A stretch of DNA of 64,000 bases from contig JAKZAP010000014.1 in the NCBI GenBank assembly GCA_023053575.1, forward strand, positions 19,742,938 through 19,806,937. Reading direction: 5' to 3'. Position numbers and translations under genes: made by a program. Below are positions 30,166 through 42,838 of the stretch, piece by piece. The notes beneath the pieces are model-generated. The model worked only from the letters and a program-made list of their open reading frames with translations, searched no databases and was not told where the DNA came from. The number at the start of each line of letters is the position of its first letter. The stretch's first letter is position 1. This DNA is from Branchinecta lynchi (Eukaryota; Arthropoda; Branchiopoda; Anostraca; Branchinectidae).

Positions 30166-31142
30166 CTGTAAAATGGGGCAAGTTGTGAAATTTTCGATTA
30201 GCATTAGTACTGTCAATGATTCCGGACTGGTGAAAGACTGGCAGATACCATTGATACCCAAGAAGACGGCGGTCAAGGAAGCACTACAGTCAGTCTTGCT
30301 CTCAACAGGAGTGGTAACTGTCAAGCTGAGATGTCTTTGGCTTAGAGGTATAGCCTATAAAAGTAAGTAAGTTATTTGTTTATGACCCATCGTATTTAAG
30401 TGGCAGAGGAACAAAAAAGGGAAATTAAGAAATAATTTTTTTCAAACACTAGGCTTGAATCAGGAAACAATTGGATGCAGTGTCTGTTTTCTTCAAAAAA
30501 TTGTTTGAGGATTCCGCCTAACAATCGGCCATGTTTGTGTCTATGAGTGGGGGAGATTGACTGACTCGTTGTCATAAAGGGTCGATTCGGTTTCTCTTAG
30601 TTGTGTTGTGAATAGTGGCGGTTATTGTTAGGATTATGCAGAAACTTTTCGAACTGCGTCTCACAAACTTGCTGCACTCATATTTTTGTCACTTAGGTAA
30701 TAAGTTACCCAAAAATGTGCCCTCGTGATCTAACATTCAGCGGATTGTGTCGCAGTATTGTCACGTTGTTTGGACGTTTGGCTCGTTTCAGGTATTCGCA
30801 GTTTGTTAGTTCCTCTGGCCAGAGACCATCTCGTAGAGTAATAATTTTAATCTCTATGTTGCCAAATAGTGTCTTAAGTTTCTTCGTTCAACTCTTGTTT
30901 CGCACTACTACGTCGTGTGCGACATGATTTCTTCTTTGATGTTCTGACGTGCGACAGAATCGCATATCCCATCACCATTTCACACGACAGCAATCAAAGG
31001 CAAGGCCAGAAAGAAATCTTTCCGATCCACCATCAGAAACTATAAGACCACCTTATAGTTTACTTGACCCCCTGATAGCCCCTATTTCACTTTCAGAAGT
31101 AATACAAAAATTGAGCAAACTAAAAAAAAACTAGTAGAACTC

Positions 31143-33660
31143 CAGTTGACATTCCAATAGAACTGATCAAGGCTTTCCCCGATAAACTCGCTTTACCGCT
31201 CACGAATATATTTAACGCAATCTCCGAGACTGGAATTTACCCTGACAGATGGAAGGTAGGTTACGTGACACCAATCCCCAAAAAAGACTCGCCAATAGGC
31301 TTCGACTCGGTCCTACCCATCACCCTTACACCTACTTTCAACAAGGTGTACGAATGATTTGTAGCCAAGTGATTAAAAGGTTAAATTCCTGGTAAATTAG
31401 ATCCACGACAGTACGCAACAGACCGAAGTCGACTACATCCCATTACCTATTAAGTTTAATTGATTGTATTTTAAGGAACCTAGATGATACAGAAAAATGG
31501 ATAAATTTAATCGCAATAGACTTTACTTAAGGGTTCGACTTAATTAACCACAAAGTGCTCGTGGAAAAGCTAATTAAACTAAATGTAAGCCCCTACTGGA
31601 TTAAAATTATTGTTGGGTCTCTCCAAAAAAGAAAAAAAACAAGAGCTGGAAGCTCATATGGCACTGGCAAGGCTGGGTAAGAGGATGAAAGTAGGAATAT
31701 GTTGGTCAAAATTATTGTTTTTACTTTAAGAAATTCACTTGTAGGCAAAACCCTTGAGCCTTGGGTCAAAAGTGATCATGGGCCCTTGAATGAATATATG
31801 TCGTTTGATAAAAGTTTTTTTTTTTTACTTTTCGGTTAAGAAACGCATATTAAGGGTGCTTTTTTTGGTCAGATCTAAGAAGTAACAATTTCTAAGTCAA
31901 TCTTGTCAAGTTTCTAATGTTCAAGCCAAGTTTCATCGCTCTAGCTCATCTGGAAGTACCTTAATTCGCGATCATCGGAATTCCACCCCCCCCCCCCCCC
32001 AACTCCCCTCACAGTGCCCAAACGCGGTCCGGTTTTGTCACTGATGACAAACACGTGATCTTTCCAAATATCAACTTTCGTTAAGATCGGATCATCCGTT
32101 CCTAAATTATACATTCCTCAAGATTCCGGATTCCCCCTCCTTCCACTTCCCCACGGTGGTCGGATCGAGAAGTTGACTATTTCCAGGTCTACCAAGTTTC
32201 ATTGACCTAGCCCACCTGGAAGTAACTTAACTCTTTAGCACCGGAATTCCGGACCTTACCCCCTCCAACTCCCCCACAGTGCACGAATCCGGTCCGTTCT
32301 GTCGTTGATGTAGCTAGGGCTTGTGCTTGCTCCTCCCACCAAGTTTCATCCTGATCGCTCTACTCTAAGCCTATCACATGATTTCAGATTACCCCCTTCG
32401 ACTCCCCCCCACATTCATCGGATTCGGTCCGGACTTGAAATGGGACATCTGAGACATGTCGTCTTTCACAATATCTAGTTTCATTAAGATCCGGTCACCG
32501 GTTCGAAAGCAATGCATATCACTAAGTTTCGGATTCCGGCTCCCCTCCCTCCCCCCACGATGGTCGGATGGGGCAAGTGACTATTTCCAAGTTAGTTTGG
32601 TCGGGTCGCTAATATGCCTGCCAAGTTTCATCGCCCTAGTACATATGGAAGTACCCTATGATGCGATCACCAGACTAACCGACAGACCGACCGACGGAAA
32701 AGTGTTCGGTATATGGCACTTGGCCGGAATTCAAGTGCCATAAAAACCAAGTATAAGGGTGTTTTTTTGGAAGAAAAAGAAATTTTCTGTGGAGTGCTAC
32801 AGGGGACTCTTCCTCTTCTTTTCTTAGTAAAGATAAATGATATTGCAGCAGATGAGGAAAACCGTTGGAAGTATGTAGACGACTTGAGCATTGTTGAAAT
32901 CTGTCATCGTTCCCAAATGAGTAATGCTAAGCTAATAATCCAAGAGGTGGCAGACGAGGCACAGAATAGCGATATGAAAGTAGAGATAAAAAACAGCGGT
33001 TTTAACTACTTTTTCATAAAATCAAAACCTGCTTTCAAAGAAGAAATACGGAAAAAAATGAAGTCAGAGAAAATAAGCCACTGGGTGTTACCATAACCCC
33101 AGATCTAAAATGGGAAGCCCACTGTCAGGACATGCTGAAACGAGCCAATGCGGGAATACAAAACCTAAAACTTCTCTAAAAAAAAATATCCCAGTGTCAC
33201 CTACCACGAGTTTATGCTTCTTTCATCAGACCCACCCTGGAATACGCAGCACCCTTTTGGCATTTTTCATTATCGCAGGAACAAAGAGATAAACTAGAAA
33301 GAATACAGAAGCGGTCTCTTCTTATTATTCATAGTGGACCGAAGCTTCCCTACTCATACATTTTAAAATACTTTAGCCTAAAAACACTGCAGGAGCGCAG
33401 AAAGGAGCTAAGCACTGACTTCGGTTCAGCCATGGTATCTCATCCTCTCCACTCCCAAGTCCTCCCTCCCCCCTATCAAAATGTTAGAAGTCGACCAGAA
33501 CGAGTGGTAAGTTCTAAGGTTCCCAAGCTCTGTCCCGTACCTACAAAACACGCTAGATATCCAAAAAGTTTTATTCCCGAGTTCGTGAAATCTTTTAACG
33601 AAGCGTGAATTTTTAAGCTTACTGACATTAGATACACATATCGTAGTTTTTTCTGTTTGT
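31143..33660 (+). pseudogene. decayed CR1-like LINE RT interrupted by a family A element
   Basis: 31143-31638 keeps TPVDIPIELIKAFPDKLALP and a degenerate motif A (IDFT*GFDLINHKVLVEKL); 32743-33660 continues with KYKGVF...IFCGVLQGT, then WKYVDDLSIVEIC and a C-terminal block. Several frameshifts and stops. Closest in the window to the minus-strand YVDD copy at 19 kb. Lies in the long first intron of the coiled-coil gene. Confidence 0.82.
31639..32742 (-). mobile_element. family A element, copy A2
   Basis: Inserted in the LINE above. Minus-strand 5' end is the hairpin TATGGCACTTG...CCAAGTGCCATA (32712-32742), followed by a GTCGGTCGGTCTGTC microsatellite; the 3' end is CATATGAGCTTCCAGCTCTTGT (31660-31639). 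RT codons resume directly on each side, so the boundaries are exact to a base or two, between T residues, with no duplication. Confidence 0.8.
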
Positions 33661-33729
33661 TTGACAATAATCGCAAATTTGGTATATAACCACGATAGTC
33701 GATTTTTATAATAAACTTTCTATCTACCT

Positions 33730-34169
33730 ATCACCACGCAGACGCTAAAGGAAAATGAATTTTTTCATCGAGATTATTCTGCAAAAGGACAAAGAAGCCC
33801 TTTGGGGAAACGACCTCTGAAGGTTCTGGGAGTTTACCCATCTGAATACCACCCACTATTAGGGAATTTTCAATCAAACCCTATATTTATCTTGTTCAAA
33901 GCAGGTTAGCACAAGTTTAGCCAGAAGATATTTTGCATTCAGCCATCATAGGATTACAGTCAGAACAAGGTAGAGCAATTTTTAGTCTTTAAAATTAACT
34001 AATCTTTGTTTTTTCTTTTCTTTCCCTCAAAAAATCGCATGCGTTATGTCGGATCAGTTGAAATATTTCGACGCATCAGCCACTGCGACAAAACGCAAAG
34101 TTCTACGTTGCTTGTCGCACGATTTGTGTCATATGTCGCATTACGAAATCGCAGCAGTGTGAACCAGGG
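33730..34169. mobile_element. family D element, partial copy
   Basis: Matches the right ~440 bases of the copy at 27001-27532, ending CGCAGCAGTGTGAACCAGGG. Confidence 0.6.
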
Positions 34170-34207
34170 TACTTAGCATTGTCCAAATAAGTGCAATAAG
34201 AAAAATC

Positions 34208-34732
34208 GGAAAATTTGTTAAAAGCAAAACTTTTGTTTGAAGTTGATTAGATGACAGATTTAGGAGTAAGCAAAGACGTTGGATCTGTATATGACAATCA
34301 CATTTTTACCCGGACATAGTTCGCCGGGAATCCGGCTGAAACTGGAAAATCTATCACAAGTCAAAGTTTTATTTTAAGTTGATTAGATGTTTGGTATAGG
34401 GGTAGGTAGACACGCTGATTCGTTTTTGAGGTTTATCTTTTGGCCGGACAAGCAGTTTGCCCGGAATTCAGCGGAAATCGGAAATTTAGCAGAAGTCAGG
34501 CAGGAAGTTCTGATCACTTTCGTCAAAATAGATATGACTTATAGGGGTAAACACAAACGCTGAATCCATATCTGAAGTTGGTTTCCTGAGATGATTAGCT
34601 ATTTGGCCCTAATCTGTTTCTAGATTTTAATTTTAAAAATGTTCAAGACTCAAGGAGTCTGGTGAAGACAAGACCCAATTGCCTGTATAAAATGTTACAT
34701 TTTTAGGATCCCATCGAAACCTTTGGTCTTGT
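34208..34732 (+). mobile_element. family B element, 5'-truncated copy B1
   Basis: Contains two to three 137-bp-type units and the 3' end GACAAGACCCAATTG...GGATCCCATCG...TTTGGTCTTGT at 34732. The 5' palindrome and microsatellite are missing. Confidence 0.75.
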
Positions 34733-35230
34733 TTTAATTGATTTTTACACTTAGTCGGTTTCCTAGTAAAAGCAGTTGGATTAAACTTCTGCTGCCAGAC
34801 GAATCGGGAAGTTTTAAAAGGAACGCTCGCACTCTTTACTGTGAATGTTCCAATATTTTAAAACGGTATCAGAACCCTTTGAAACTAGACCCTGCATTTA
34901 ACCAGTTTTAAAAGATAGACCACGGCTTGGCTTTTTAAGCCTTCATCTAGGTCCCTTGAATTCCAGGAAAATACGAAACAAGTTTAGTTAACCGGTTTAT
35001 CCGACGAGTGAACTTTTTCAAACAATCTTTGGAAGCACGATACTCATCGAAAGTAGCGAAAGAATGAGCGTGTACAAATTAGTCTTCAGGGGTTTTATAA
35101 TGTAACCTAGAGAATACGGGTCTCCGAGTTTAAGAACGTAATTAGCGGTTATAGCCTCTCAGGAAGTAGGTTAACATTAGTATTATAGATATGGTGGGTC
35201 CTTAAAAAATAAAATAATTTAAGCAAATAC

Positions 35231-35947
35231 CTTGAAGCAGCTATGAAGGGCGACAGGAAGTGCCGACATCTCCTGCTGTTCATCTCTCACGGCTGTCAGC
35301 AAGGAAAGAATCCTTTCACCGACAAGTTCCAAGAAGGACAGTTCATTGTCCCTCTTTTCAAGTTCAGTATAAAGATTACTCAGGACGAACATCATCTCCC
35401 CCAGTTTGCCATCTGGCCTTGTGGGATGAAGACAATCTTTTTCCATCCTCTCGATAGCTTTTTTTTGCTTGATGTTCTGTTCTTTAAGGGCTTCAAGCTC
35501 GCTTACTAGTGCCTCGTTGAGGTTGTCGTCAACCTTGCCTGTCGTTTCTGTCCCGTTCTGTATAAGTCTCTCAGATAGTAGATCGATCTTGACCATTAGG
35601 CCTCTGATTTCCAGCTTGAGCGACTTGCATTCGACGTCCTTCAGCTGCGCCATCTGTTTTCCTAGCTGTGACATCTCTCGGGTTGCTCGAGCGGTCGCCT
35701 CAAGCTGTCGGTTCTGCCTCAGTAGGTCCTGATTGACAGCATTGGCTTCTTCAAGTGCTCCAAGAGTGTCTGCGAGCTGGCGGTCTTTCTCGGCAAGGGC
35801 GCAGCGGTTGGCAATGAGTTGTTCACGCATGGTTCGGAGCATGAGCATCTTGTCGGCGCTGTCAATGGGTGACCCGCGTCCGCTCGTCGGCGTTTCCTGG
35901 TGCTCTCCGCCACCCTCGTGGTTCAGCTCTGGGATTTGCGTTGGCAT
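35231..35947 (-). CDS. coiled-coil protein, first coding exon (exon 1)
   Basis: 239 codons from ATG at 35947: a short acidic head (MPTQIPELNHEGGGEHQETP, SGRGSPIDSADK), then near-continuous coiled coil (MLMLRTMREQLIANRCALAE ... LRQNRQLEATARATREMSQL, SELEALKEQNIKQKKAIERM) and ELEKRDNELSFLELVGERIL. Donor CAAG|GTATTT, phase 0. An AG acceptor (TTTCTCCTAG) lies 3 bases before the ATG in frame, so a 5' UTR intron or an upstream coding exon is possible. With exons 2-4 the product is 546 residues. Such proteins are usually adaptors or centrosomal/cytoskeletal parts; the actual role is unknown. Confidence 0.85.
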
Positions 35948-35999
35948 GTCCTAGGAGAAAGTTTGGTTGTAATAAGTTGACTCGGGATGCCTCCTGGAA

Positions 36000-36876
36000 A
36001 TCTCGTCTGACTCATTAAAAAGTAATTATCGACACATCTTTGAATCGATTGGTGGCGTACCACCCGACAAGCTGCCGCTTCTCCAGAAGGATCACTCCTT
36101 CCCTTTTCTGTTACCCCCTTTCAGTTTAATTCAGTTTTTTCAATTAAATTCAGTTCATTTTAATTTAAACATTCCTTAAACAAAACAACAAACAAAAATT
36201 GGGGTGGTAGTGACAACCTGCTATATGAGAATTGCGTTTTCAGGCTTGCGATTCTCGACCCCTGTTCGTCACAAGTCGTTTTTACGGAGCGCATCAAGTG
36301 CGCATCCTAACACGGGTTCCGTGTTTTGTGGCTTCAAGTGTTTTTAGCTCCCCTGTTTCTTTCGAGTTCAACACCGAATCCAAACACAAACGGACTCGGT
36401 AGAATGTCAAATCCTGTACCGGGTTCTCTTATGCAAAACACGAGCGCTGAAAACGGCTGACAGCGCAGCGTGTTAGGATTCGAGTTCAACGAGATTCGAA
36501 CGCAACTAAGAGCTTACTGCACTGATCTTACTCATAAATAAGTAAACAAGTAAATTCTGGTTTCTTCCAATGTTGTCGTCTATTCAGCTGCTATATGACT
36601 CTTAGGCCTGGAAGGTCTGTGCCTCGCATCGAATAAGAGACTTAAGTAGTAGAAGTATGGTTCTTGGAAATTTTAGACCGCCTTGGTTCTATTTTTCATG
36701 ACTAAGACTGCAAGAGGAAGTAGTAAGTTAAGAATTGAATATCAGTTGAGAGCGGGGTGTTTCCAGCTTTCTTTTGACATTTGAACATTTTCTTGCGATA
36801 ATGTTCTGTATTTTATATGTTATTTTTCTTCTGTTGGGACGGTCATGGACCTAATGCAGAAGTCTTGCAATAATTT
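36000..36876. other. upstream region of both flanking genes, no gene seen
   Basis: Possible shared promoter space between the minus-strand coiled-coil gene and the + strand ORF at 36877. A weak inverted repeat pairs CATCCTAACACGGGTTCCGTG (36301) with CGTGTTAGGATTC (36469). No TATA box stands out. Confidence 0.4.
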
Positions 36877-37413
36877 ATGCACGACACACTGGCCGTGTCA
36901 AAGCATCTGAGCAAAAAGTACCAAAACATTCCTAAAAATCAGACTCTGTGGGATAAATTTGAAAATGATTATGTCACTTTACCGGTGCCGTTCAATGTTA
37001 GGTACGTTCGATCCGAAGAACATACTAGTTCTGCATTCTGTACGTCTTTTATATTCTACTCTCTTAGCTCACGTTTCGTCTTCGTCGTGGAAAAAAATGC
37101 CCACCTTGTCTTTGCTGCTCACGATCTCTTTCAAAACTCGCTGGAAAACTAAGCTTTCCTAAAATGCGTTCAAATTGACGAATATAACTCGGCTGGCAAA
37201 GCGCTCAGACGCGCGTCATTTCCAGAACACCTTTGTGACGTGGGAGACTTTTTTCTGGGTGAGATTAGTGAAGAATGCCAAAGTTTTGTCCAGGAAACTG
37301 TGTCGGACTTCACGGAGTCACATGGCAACGACACGAGGGAGGAAGGCAAAGGTTACAGTGAACCGAGGGTTTACTATAGATTGTGTGTTCACGAGGGTAC
37401 TCTGATCACTTGA
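36877..37413 (+). pseudogene. ORF of unknown family split by one in-frame stop
   Basis: ATG at 36877 opens 91 codons (MHDTLAVSKHLSKKYQNIPK, WDKFENDYVTLPVPFNV) to a TAA at 37150. The same frame then continues for 86 codons (DEYNSAGKALRRASFPEHLC, DVGDFFLGEISEECQSFVQE) to a TGA at 37411. A donor-like GTTAG|GTACGT at 37001 suggests the middle may be intron, in which case this is two exons rather than a broken gene, though no phase-matched acceptor was found. I do not recognise the family. Confidence 0.4.
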
Positions 37414-37441
37414 CCTTGGTTCCCGGACGATTTTCTTTCAG

Positions 37442-37508
37442 TCCCAGATTGATTCTTCGTCGGCTCTCCCTCCCGTTACCTGGTCTGCTGTACGCTGGCT
37501 GTCAGGGA
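37442..37508 (+). CDS. candidate internal exon, unknown gene
   Basis: 67 nt between a good acceptor (GATTTTCTTTCAG) and donor (GGGA|GTAAGT). In phase 0 it reads SQIDSSSALPPVTWSAVRWL followed by SG, leaving one base. That base pairs in phase with the candidate terminal exon at 38905. It may follow the ORF at 37153-37413 through a weak donor. Support is splice sites plus open frame only. Confidence 0.4.
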
Positions 37509-37689
37509 GTAAGTGACCCCTAGATTTAATCAGAATCCTCCAGAGCAGTAACATTCAAGGACCCCTTGACTAGGTTTTCCTGGGTTTTCGTACCGATCGC
37601 CTTCTGTTTCTTTTCACCTTCCACGTTTTAGCCCCGCTCTCGCTTTACTATAACGAGCGAGGGACTGCTCACTTGTGTCACAAGGTGTA

Positions 37690-37960
37690 AAGGGATCTGG
37701 GCCTCCCTCCTTTGATTGTGTTGCGAGAGGAACATGTTTTTTGTCACGTTTTTTTTTCCTATGTCGCCGTTTCAGCTTATTACTGGAAAGTGGCAAGGGT
37801 CTTAGCTGTGCGATTTTTACGGGCAGTTTGGACCTCAGGCCGGATGATGAATATGCATTACATTGTGGAAAGCTCCGTAGAATTCTTGCCTGGTGCCAAA
37901 AAGGATAGTTTTTGCTTGGCAGCTATAGCCGATGATACGTTTGTTTTCTTTGTCCGTTGA
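37690..37960 (+). repeat. family G interspersed repeat
   Basis: Matches 57660-57960 in opposite orientation, sharing GGTCTTAGCTGTGCGATTTT / GGTCTAACCTGTGCGGTTTT and a segment with GGAAAGCTCCGTAGAA. The ORFs over it are chance readings. Confidence 0.65.
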
Positions 37961-38495
37961 AATTTGATTAGCTTTGAGGCGGGATTAGATGCGATTAGAT
38001 TTCAGAAGAGATGGTTTGCAATGTTGTTATTAATTAGTTCAGATTCATCTTGTCCACTGCATGGTCTCCAACGTTAGATGCTACCTTCGCTTTGTCCCCG
38101 TTTAGGTTAGGATTTCCAGGTATGTACCTTTTACTCTCACCATCCCCCCCCTCTCAGTACAAATTTTAGTATTTCCACCGTGTCCGTTTGCATCAGGAGT
38201 TCGAGGGTGAGGATGCTGATTTTATATTTCTGTTTATTCCGGACCTAACGTTTTTAATCTTTGTAATTTGCACTTTGGTTAAACGAAAGTTGGTCCATTT
38301 TAAAGATAGGCTCTGGCGTTCTAAAAGAACGGATCACGGAAAATAGCGGGAACTGGTGGAGGTAGGGTACAAATCATAAAGGCAGAATGGCACTTGGGAG
38401 GTTTCCTTTGTCATGCAAATGTAAAATTTGAAATAGAAGGTTCGATTTTAGTTTAATTTTGTTCGTAAAAACTAGAAAATTAGAACAAGAACGCT

Positions 38496-38850
38496 CAGGT
38501 ATCGTATGGCTCCGTTCTTTCATAGCTCTTCAGGTATCTTAGGACTCTGTTCGGCAAAAATAGTTGCACTTAGGTTCGATTCCATTGCATTTTTTTTTAT
38601 GGAACAGTTTTAATTTTTTCATAAAAATAGAAAACTAGAAGTAGCATGTGCGATCTTAGTTATTCAGGTATCTTAGGGCTCTGTTCGCCAAAAATAGTTG
38701 CGCTTTAGTTTGATTCCATTGCTTTACGTATGGAACTGGTTGCTATTTTTTCATATAAAATAGAAAATTAGGACTAGATCGAACAGGTATCTTAGGCTCT
38801 GTTCGGCTAAAATAGATGGGCTTTGGTTCGATTCCGCAGCCTTTTGTGTG
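38496..38850 (+). repeat. ~120-135 bp tandem repeat with B-box-like motifs
   Basis: CAGGTATCTTAGG(G/A)CTCTGTTCG recurs at 38531, 38665 and 38784 (a diverged copy at 38496). Each unit then carries GGTTCGATTCC or a one-to-two-base variant, the consensus of a tRNA B box. Confidence 0.7.
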
Positions 38851-38904
38851 AAGCTTTATCGGCAAGCATTATTGCGCTTTACTTCAACGTGAACCTATTA
38901 CCAG

Positions 38905-38987
38905 ACAAGAGATGGGACGACCGTATCCGTAAAAGCCTGAATGACATGATGCGTGTTTTGGAGAGGGTGCTTCAAGTCCTTGCTTAA
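38905..38987 (+). CDS. candidate terminal exon, unknown gene
   Basis: Starts after CTATTACCAG with two bases that complete an Asn codon from the previous exon, then KRWDDRIRKSLNDMMRVLER and VLQVLA before TAA at 38985. The amphipathic, protein-like composition and phase match with 37442-37508 support a small + strand gene. No family recognised; no clear poly(A) signal follows. Confidence 0.4.
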
Positions 38988-39689
38988 AGTTTAACTGAAA
39001 AGCCAACTTGTGTTTGTATCATTTAACTGACAGCACTGCATTATTTCGATTATGTTGGGGGATTTTTTATTTTTCACCATTTGATCTAGTAGGACGTTCA
39101 GAATACTTACGGCCGTCCTCACAACCCAAAACTCTACTCTGACGTGGCAAATCTGAATCTCAATACAAACGCGGCTTTTCAGTGCATGGTCAGTGATCAG
39201 CTTGAGGAAGGTGGCTCAATGCGTGAACCCTTATTTTTCGTAAATTGTTTTCGTCAAGCACACAACACAGACACAAGCAGATAGAGTTGCCACAAATCAC
39301 AAGGAAATTCCACTGTTGAAAAATCGATTATTCGTGAATAGCTGAAGAACAAAGTAACACATTTTCATCGGGTCTTCAAGCCTCTTTAAGCGAATAGGGG
39401 GACCTAGATTTTCCTATTGTATCCCTTTCCGGTTAAACTTTAGGTGATATTTTGAGGTAAAGCTCTGTATTCGCGAGAACCATGTAAGACTTGCCGTACT
39501 CCGTTTGCCCACAGTTGCGTTCTTACAGTAACCGTGGTATCTGATATATGGTTGCTCCGCAAAAATGACAATTGCCGAAATTGCGCTCTTCAAAGTCATT
39601 CCAAAAGAAAAACTGATATTCAGTCACATCACTAAGTGCCAAACTTCTTTCCCACCAATTTAACAAAAAATGATGAAAGCGAGATTACT

Positions 39690-39900
39690 TTTTCAGATAC
39701 CACGATAACTGGCGAGATACCACGGTAACCGGTCAGATACCACGATAAATGTCCAGATATCACGACAACTGCAAAACTCCTTTTAACCGTGCTACCAGAT
39801 ACCACGATAACTGCTAAAACGACTTTTAACCGTGGTATCAAATACCGCGATAACTGCTAAAACGACTTTAGACCGTGGTATCAGATACCATGGTATCTGC
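39690..39900 (+). repeat. short tandem repeat of AGATACCACGATAACTG
   Basis: At least six degenerate copies, several separated by AAAACGACTTTTAACCGTGG, with inverted words such as CCGTGGTATC. May be part of a foldback element. Confidence 0.75.
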
Positions 39901-40889
39901 AAAAACACAACTTATGTTACGAGTCTCGAATTACTCCTGGGAATTTGGATCACATTGACAAACATTTGGGTACCCTTTTCTAAGTCTTGGTTCTCGGAAA
40001 GTCATCGGCTGAGCACCGGATATGGATCGCAAAGGGTTGCCAACTTCATATAGTAGCCTACCCTACCTGGCGAAAATTGAAGAATCATAGAATAGCTTCC
40101 GACTTCAGGAAGGAAAAATTAACCAGTAGGAGGCGAGCTTTGACTGTCAGTTTTCGTCGTACTTTCGGTGAACCGTCTATAAAGTATTTGTCTTGTTGGA
40201 GCAAAACTGTCAGCCGCACTCTGTTAAAGTAGTTTCGTTTTTGTGCAGTTACCTTCAAACTCAAAGGTCTCTTGTTACATACCGTTTTTGGTCGCCCATC
40301 ACAGTTTCTTTGTACATTAAACTCTGACCGTCGAACTTTGTGGCTTGGCTGGTTTTAAGTTTGCCAGAAAGTGATGAAACCGCGACCGGGCAAGGATCGC
40401 CCGGGTCGCAAAAACACTAACTAAGCAAACGGCGAACTTAGACGGAGTTTGAAAACGGATGATAAGCAACCGGCTAAGCCAACGGCTACCAAAGCTTCGA
40501 TCAAAAACGCAACTAATCACAATCATCACTAGTCTGCCTAGTCTTGGGTCTCCTTCCACTGTCGTGCTCGTTCTTTCACACCGAGTCCGAGTCCTTGTTC
40601 CCATGAGTTCTTTTCACAGTGCCCTTCCCCTAGTATTGTTTTTCGTTGGTTCAAGCGAGGCGTGAACCGCCCCAATCCATCCCAAACACTTCTAGTCAAG
40701 ATAGCGGTTGATAAGTACACTGTCAGAAGTTTTCAGGATTGGATCCAGGATTCAACAACTTTATTAAAAAAAAAATTCATTCCGGCTTGACGACCTGTTA
40801 CAAACAAAGCACGTACGTGCTTGAAAAACGTAACCAGTAAACATTTACTGCCATATTGTATAACTAATCAAACCTTCACTAAAGTAAAC

Positions 40890-41235
40890 TAAAAATTAAT
40901 TAATTAATTTGTCAATTTGTCGTCTCTCGTCTTCAGACCCTCCACTCACCAACTACCCTCAAGGAGATGTTTCTTTGACCGATTTTTAAACTGCGGTACA
41001 CTTTCCGCTTCTCGAATTGAGTCTGGAAAAGTATTCCAGACCACCGTACCTGAATGCCTTGCCACATGGCTAGAACGAACCATACTTCTATCTAATGAGT
41101 TAAAACGAAAAAAAAAATACTAAAAACATCAGGCGCGAAACTATTCAGACTCTGAAACACAAAAATTCCAATTTGGAAATCTCTAATTTGACCTATCTTC
41201 AAAATCGTAAGTTTCCTGAAAATTGACTCAGTACT
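40890..41235 (-). pseudogene. LINE RT C-terminal fragment
   Basis: Minus-strand reading FRKLTILKIGQIRDFQIGIF and VFQSLNSFAPDVF resembles the tail of CR1/L2 ORF2; it ends near an ATTA/AATT repeat at 40894-40910. Low support. Confidence 0.4.
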
Positions 41236-42016
41236 TAAAACTCTACCACAGGGTAGAGTCCTATCTCCCTTTGTTTTTAAAAGTGCCATTTATGAATGCC
41301 TCTCAGGTTTATTGCCAACATTTTTCTTGGAGACCTAAGTATTAATTACATAGCTTATGCAGACGACATTCTATTAATCAGTCGAACTAAAAGTGGGTTA
41401 GAATCTAACATAAAAACGATTTGTCAGGGTCTTTCTCAAATTGGCCTTTCTGTTAACATTTTTAAATGTCAGTATCTTAAATTCAACAGCCCAAAAGATT
41501 CCGGTATTTCTTTTCAAAATGAAAAACTCCCCAATTCCCCTACCGTAAAATGGCTTGGCATGTTCATAGCACAGTCTCTAAAAAAAATTTGCGATAACGC
41601 TGTTTCGGCTGTTCACGATTCCATTCGTGTCGGATATGGAACAAGACCAAAGGTTTCGATGGGATCCCAAAAATTCAAATATCTGATCCAGACAACTGGG
41701 TCTTGTCTTAGCCAGATCCAGTCTTCGCCAGACTCCTTGAACATTTTTACAATTAAATTCAGAAACAGATTAAGGCCAAATAGCTAATCACCTGAGAAAA
41801 CCAAGTTCAGATTTGGATTCAGCATGTGTGTTTACCCCTATAAGTCATATCTGTTTTGACGAAAACTTCCTGCCACTTCTGCCAATTTCCCGGTTCCGGC
41901 CGAACTCCAGAACTACTTGTCCGGCGAAAAAAGAAAGCTCAAAGACGAAATCAGGGTATCTTCTTTCCCCAGTAATGAACATCTAATCAACTTCAAATAG
42001 AAATTTAGCTTATAAC

Positions 42017-42838
42017 AAATTTTCCGATTCCAGCCGGATTCCGGTCGAACTATATGTCTGGGTAAAATACGATTGTCAAACAGGGACTCAGCATCTCTTC
42101 TTACCCCTAAATCGCTTATCTAATCAACTAGAAATAAAACTTTGACTTCCAACAGTTTTCCGGTTTTGGCCGGATTCCGGACGAACTACATGTCCGGGTA
42201 GAAACTTGTTTTCACATAAGTGTTCAGCATGTCTTCTTGCCCTAAATCGAACATCCAATCAACTCCAAATTAAACTTTTAATTTTGACAAACTTTCCGGT
42301 TTGGGCCGGATTCCGGGCGAAATACTTGTCCGTCGAGAAAATAGTTTTCACCATCGTCTTCAGCATGTCTCCCTACCTCTAAATCGAACATTTAATCAAC
42401 TTCAAATAAAACTTTTACTTTCAACAAACTTTCCGGTTTGGGCCGGATTCCGGGCGAAATACTTGTCCATCGAGAAAATAGTTTTCACCATCGTCTTCAG
42501 CATGTCTTCCTACCCCTAAATCGAACATCTAATCAATTTCAAATAAAACTTTTACTTTCAACAAACTTTCCGGTTTGGGCCGGATTCCGGGCGAAATACT
42601 TGTCCGTCGAGAAAATAATTTTCACCATCGTCTTCAGCATGTCTTCCTACCCCTAAATCGAACATCTAATCAACTTCAAATAAAACTTTTACTTTCAACA
42701 AACTTTCCGGTTTTGGCCGGATTCCGGGCGAACTACTTGTCCGATGACAAAATGGTTTTCACCATCGTGTTCAGCATGTCTTCTTACCCCATAATCGACT
42801 ATCACATTAGCTGTTTCAAAATATTTTGTTTGTCCCTT
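42017..42838 (-). repeat. 137-bp tandem repeat, six units
   Basis: The landmark A(A/C)TTTCCGGTTT recurs at 42017, 42154, 42291, 42428, 42565 and 42702, exactly 137 bases apart. Not a multiple of three, so the repeated small ORFs over it are not coding. Confidence 0.95.
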
